In this document: positions 62,143-64,000 of the stretch, in pieces
Numbering within the stretch: the stretch's first letter is position 1
Layout of the letters: the number at the start of each line of letters is the position of its first letter
NCBI GenBank assembly: GCA_964246745.1
Contig: CAXTRK010000014.1
Span: 21,628 to 85,627 of the forward strand
Length of the DNA stretch: 64,000 bases
Direction of reading: 5' to 3'
From: Lichenicoccus sp964246745
GTDB lineage: Bacteria; Pseudomonadota; Alphaproteobacteria; Acetobacterales; Acetobacteraceae
Position numbers and translations under genes: made by a program
The notes under the pieces: model-generated
Database searches by the model: none
The model's input: only the letters and a program-made list of their open reading frames with translations
What the model was told of the DNA's origin: nothing

Positions 62143-63372
62143 ATGGACCGACCCGGCCGCCTCTTACCCAACTCCTCCCGCCTGCTTCCTGCGCAGCAGG
62201 CGCTTGCCGAGGCGATGACCGAGCTGGCCTGGGTGTGCGATCCAGCCGGCGCCATGCTCTGGTGCAACCGCGCCTTCGACGAGAGCTTCGGCGACGATGC
62301 CGCGGCGCACGCCTTCCTGGCGCGTTGGCGCGAAGGCGGGGGGCGCGAAGGCGGGGGGCGCGAAGCCGCGAATGAACCGGCGGCGGAGTGCCGGGCGCTG
62401 GTGCCGGCGTGGCTCAGGGACGAGCGCCCCGGCTGGTTCAAGACCCGCGCGCAGCCGCTGAGCGCCACGGGCGAGACGCTCACTCTCGGCCTGGCCATCG
62501 ACGTCACCGTGCAGATCGACTCCGGCCTCGAGTTCGCGCGGCTCGGACCATTGCGTGAGACCAGCGGCCCGCAGGTCCTCGCACTTGAGCGTGTGCTTGA
62601 CGGCATGCTCGGACGGATCAAAGCCATGCTCGCCCACGCCCCGGCGCCCGAGCTGCGCCGGCTTGGCGACGAGCCGATCCTGGTGCGGTGCGATCCGGTC
62701 CTGCTTGAGCGAGCCTTGCTCGATGCCGCGTTGGCCTGCGCTGCGCTGCCTGGCGCCGGCCGGCTGGTGGCCGAGCTGTCATCGCGTCCCGCAACCGGCC
62801 AGGCGGCGCTGACACTCTCGCGGGAGCAAGACACGCCAGCATCGGACGGGTCGCATTGGGGCGGCGAGTCCGCGCTGCCAATGGTCCGTGCGCTGCTGCG
62901 CGCGACCGGCGGCGGCGCCGAGATGGGCCAGCCGACGGAGTCGGGCCTGCGGCTGCTGCTGCCGCTGCACCGGACACAGGCCGCGGCGCCGCAGCCGCCT
63001 GCCGCTCGCATCCTGGTGGTGGATGACGAGGCGGTGGTGCGCATGCTGGTCGTCGATCTGCTGCGCGAGCGCGGCCATACGGTTCAGGAGGCGGAGGATG
63101 CCTTCGCCGCCATGGCCCTGGTGCAAGGCGATGCGGCACTCGACCTGATGATCACCGACATCGGCCTGCCCGGCGGTTTCGACGGCTCGACGCTGGCCCG
63201 ACGCGCGCGCCTGCTTCGCCCCGGCCTGCCGGTCCTGTTCATCACCGGCTATGCCTTCGGCACCAACAACGACGTGATCCTCGAGCCAGGCATCCCGGTG
63301 CTGACCAAGCCGTTCACGCTGCGCGCGCTGTCGTCGCGAATCGCCGATCTGCTGGTGCCGAGCGCCGCCTGA
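62143..63372 (+). CDS. PAS-like protein with degenerate kinase core and C-terminal receiver
   Basis: 409 residues. N-terminal PAS-like part (LAEAMTELAWVCDPAGAMLW, about 25-130), a middle region built like a histidine kinase but without a HisKA histidine and without N, G1 or G2 boxes (ERALLDAALACAALPGAGRL stands where the N-box would be), ending in SGLRLLLPLH, then a good receiver (ILVVDDEAVVRMLVVDLL, LMITDIGLPGGFDGSTLA, VLTKPFTLRAL). So phosphate probably arrives from another kinase, for example the receiver-less kinase at 21.4 kb. ATG 62143 has AAGGTGG upstream. A 15-bp repeat adds REGGG units in the N-terminal part. Confidence 0.78.
   Translation: MDRPGRLLPNSSRLLPAQQALAEAMTELAWVCDPAGAMLWCNRAFDESFGDDAAAHAFLARWREGGGREGGGREAANEPAAECRALVPAWLRDERPGWFKTRAQPLSATGETLTLGLAIDVTVQIDSGLEFARLGPLRETSGPQVLALERVLDGMLGRIKAMLAHAPAPELRRLGDEPILVRCDPVLLERALLDAALACAALPGAGRLVAELSSRPATGQAALTLSREQDTPASDGSHWGGESALPMVRALLRATGGGAEMGQPTESGLRLLLPLHRTQAAAPQPPAARILVVDDEAVVRMLVVDLLRERGHTVQEAEDAFAAMALVQGDAALDLMITDIGLPGGFDGSTLARRARLLRPGLPVLFITGYAFGTNNDVILEPGIPVLTKPFTLRALSSRIADLLVPSAA
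62327..62368 (+). repeat. 15-bp tandem repeat in the PAS-REC gene
   Basis: GGCGCGAAGGCGGGG repeated (two full copies, then a partial third), in frame, encoding REGGG-REGGG-RE. Confidence 0.75.
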
Positions 63373-63486
63373 CCGCGAGTCGCGGCACCTGTGCAAAGCG
63401 GGCATCGAACCCATAGGCCGCTGTCCTGCCTAGGGTTCGGGCTTGGCCTCGGCTCGCATCGATAAATCGTTGTTGAAACCGCGCCC

Positions 63487-63534
63487 AAACATCATCTAGT
63501 GGTTGCAGGCGGATTGCCGCGCGACATCTAGCGC
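63487..63534 (+). promoter_or_regulatory. Possible pair of NrdR boxes before the ribonucleotide reductase gene
   Basis: Two related 16-mers, aaacatcATCTAGtgg (63487-63502) and gcgcgacATCTAGcgc (63519-63534), with the shared ATCTAG exactly 32 bp apart. NrdR normally binds paired 16-bp AT-rich near-palindromes about 31-32 bp centre to centre upstream of nrd genes. Spacing fits; the second box is a weak sequence match. Confidence 0.35.
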
Positions 63535-63585
63535 CGGTGGCATAATAATAGGCGCCGCTTGCTGCACTCTCCAACGGAGAACTTG

Positions 63586-64000
63586 ATGCCTTTGCACGAA
63601 GCCCATGACGCCGCCTCCGATCCTGGCTGCGCCGACCTGCTCGCGCCCGCGGTGCAACTGCCCGGCCATCATCAGGTCCGCGTCGACCGCACGCGGGATG
63701 CCCTGATCACCGATTTCGGCCGCGCCACGCTGGACAACCGCTATTTGCTGCCGGGCGAGAGCTATCAGGATCTGTTCGCCCGCGTCGCCAGCGTCTATGG
63801 CGACGACGCGGCGCACGCGCAGCGCATCTACGACTACATCTCCAGGCACTGGTTCATGCCGGCCACACCGGTGCTCTCGAACGGCGGCACCAGCCGCGGC
63901 TTGCCGATCTCCTGCTTTCTCAATGAGGCCTCCGACAGCCTTGAAGGCATCGTCGGCCTCTGGAACGAGAATGTCTGGCTCGCCTCCAAGGGCGGCGGCA
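63586..64000 (+). CDS. Ribonucleoside-diphosphate reductase large subunit (3' partial)
   Basis: The first 138 residues are in the window and the frame runs off the end. VRVDRTRDALITDFGRATL, RIYDYISRHWFMPATPVLSN and RGLPISCFLNEASDSLEGIV are characteristic of alphaproteobacterial ribonucleotide reductase alpha chains, with the active-site Cys in PISCF. Class I versus cobalamin-dependent class II cannot be told from this part. GGAGA precedes ATG 63586. Possible NrdR boxes lie upstream. Confidence 0.9.
   Translation, partial: MPLHEAHDAASDPGCADLLAPAVQLPGHHQVRVDRTRDALITDFGRATLDNRYLLPGESYQDLFARVASVYGDDAAHAQRIYDYISRHWFMPATPVLSNGGTSRGLPISCFLNEASDSLEGIVGLWNENVWLASKGGG

Overview
The window is 64 kb of GC-rich, densely packed, alphaproteobacterial-type chromosome. 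A member of the Rhodospirillales, perhaps Acetobacteraceae, is a guess from gene content and style: CUT2-type sugar ABC systems, an INO1-type inositol phosphate synthase, an SfnB-type flavoprotein operon, and many 1-4 nt ATGA/GTGA overlaps. No rRNA, tRNA or CRISPR array was recognised. Both ends cut genes: an RbsA-like ATPase on the left and a ribonucleotide reductase large subunit on the right.

Layout. 1-3.1 kb: 3' part of a CUT2 sugar ABC operon. 3.2-8.05 kb: accessory island. It holds a Phd/PIN toxin-antitoxin module whose toxin 5' end appears split by a 146-bp element, two tail-to-tail genes for PD-(D/E)XK-nuclease-like proteins in locally AT-rich DNA, a tyrosine recombinase pseudogene with two identifiable lesions, a second antitoxin/PIN pair coupled to it, and a MITE-like inverted-repeat element. 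8.05-11.8 kb: clan-A glycosidase-like protein, methyltransferase, glycosyltransferase-9-like protein and inositol-3-phosphate synthase. 11.8-14.8 kb: argS, a small coiled-coil gene and hisC. 15.5-21.2 kb: a five-gene MCE/Mla-type lipid transport operon whose ATPase has lost its catalytic motifs and whose first gene is a Cache sensor with a degenerate cyclase domain. 21.4-23.8 kb: PAS/GAF histidine kinase. 23.9-26.6 kb: second accessory patch, with a SleB-like hydrolase overlapping a secreted Cys-rich protein (effector/immunity-like), a 552-bp direct duplication of a dehydrogenase 3' end, an IS630-type transposase remnant and a Uma2 protein.

26.7-42.2 kb is mostly core: polyol-type dehydrogenase with an AraC regulator, rpsD, prfC, a CrcB-UspA fusion, DJ-1-like protein, acetyltransferase with a 50-aa membrane peptide, DbpA-like helicase, POT transporter, EAL protein, an orphan molybdopterin dehydrogenase subunit and a lipoprotein esterase. 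42.3-51.3 kb is one eight-gene operon: two SfnB-like flavoproteins, an LLM monooxygenase, a complete CUT2-type transporter and a flavin reductase. It looks like an uptake-plus-oxidation pathway, probably for an organosulfur or related compound. 51.2-64 kb: hybrid kinase, DASS/TrkA-C transporter, response regulator with a TerB-like partner, CBS protein with GlgX, ECF sigma/anti-sigma pair, saccharopine-dehydrogenase-like enzyme, a REC protein with a degenerate kinase core, and the ribonucleotide reductase gene preceded by two possible NrdR boxes.

The best candidates for undescribed biology are the convergent nuclease pair in the island, the SleB-like/secreted-protein pair, and the MCE operon with a pseudo-ATPase and pseudo-cyclase. 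All functional calls come from reading motifs by eye; no database search was run.
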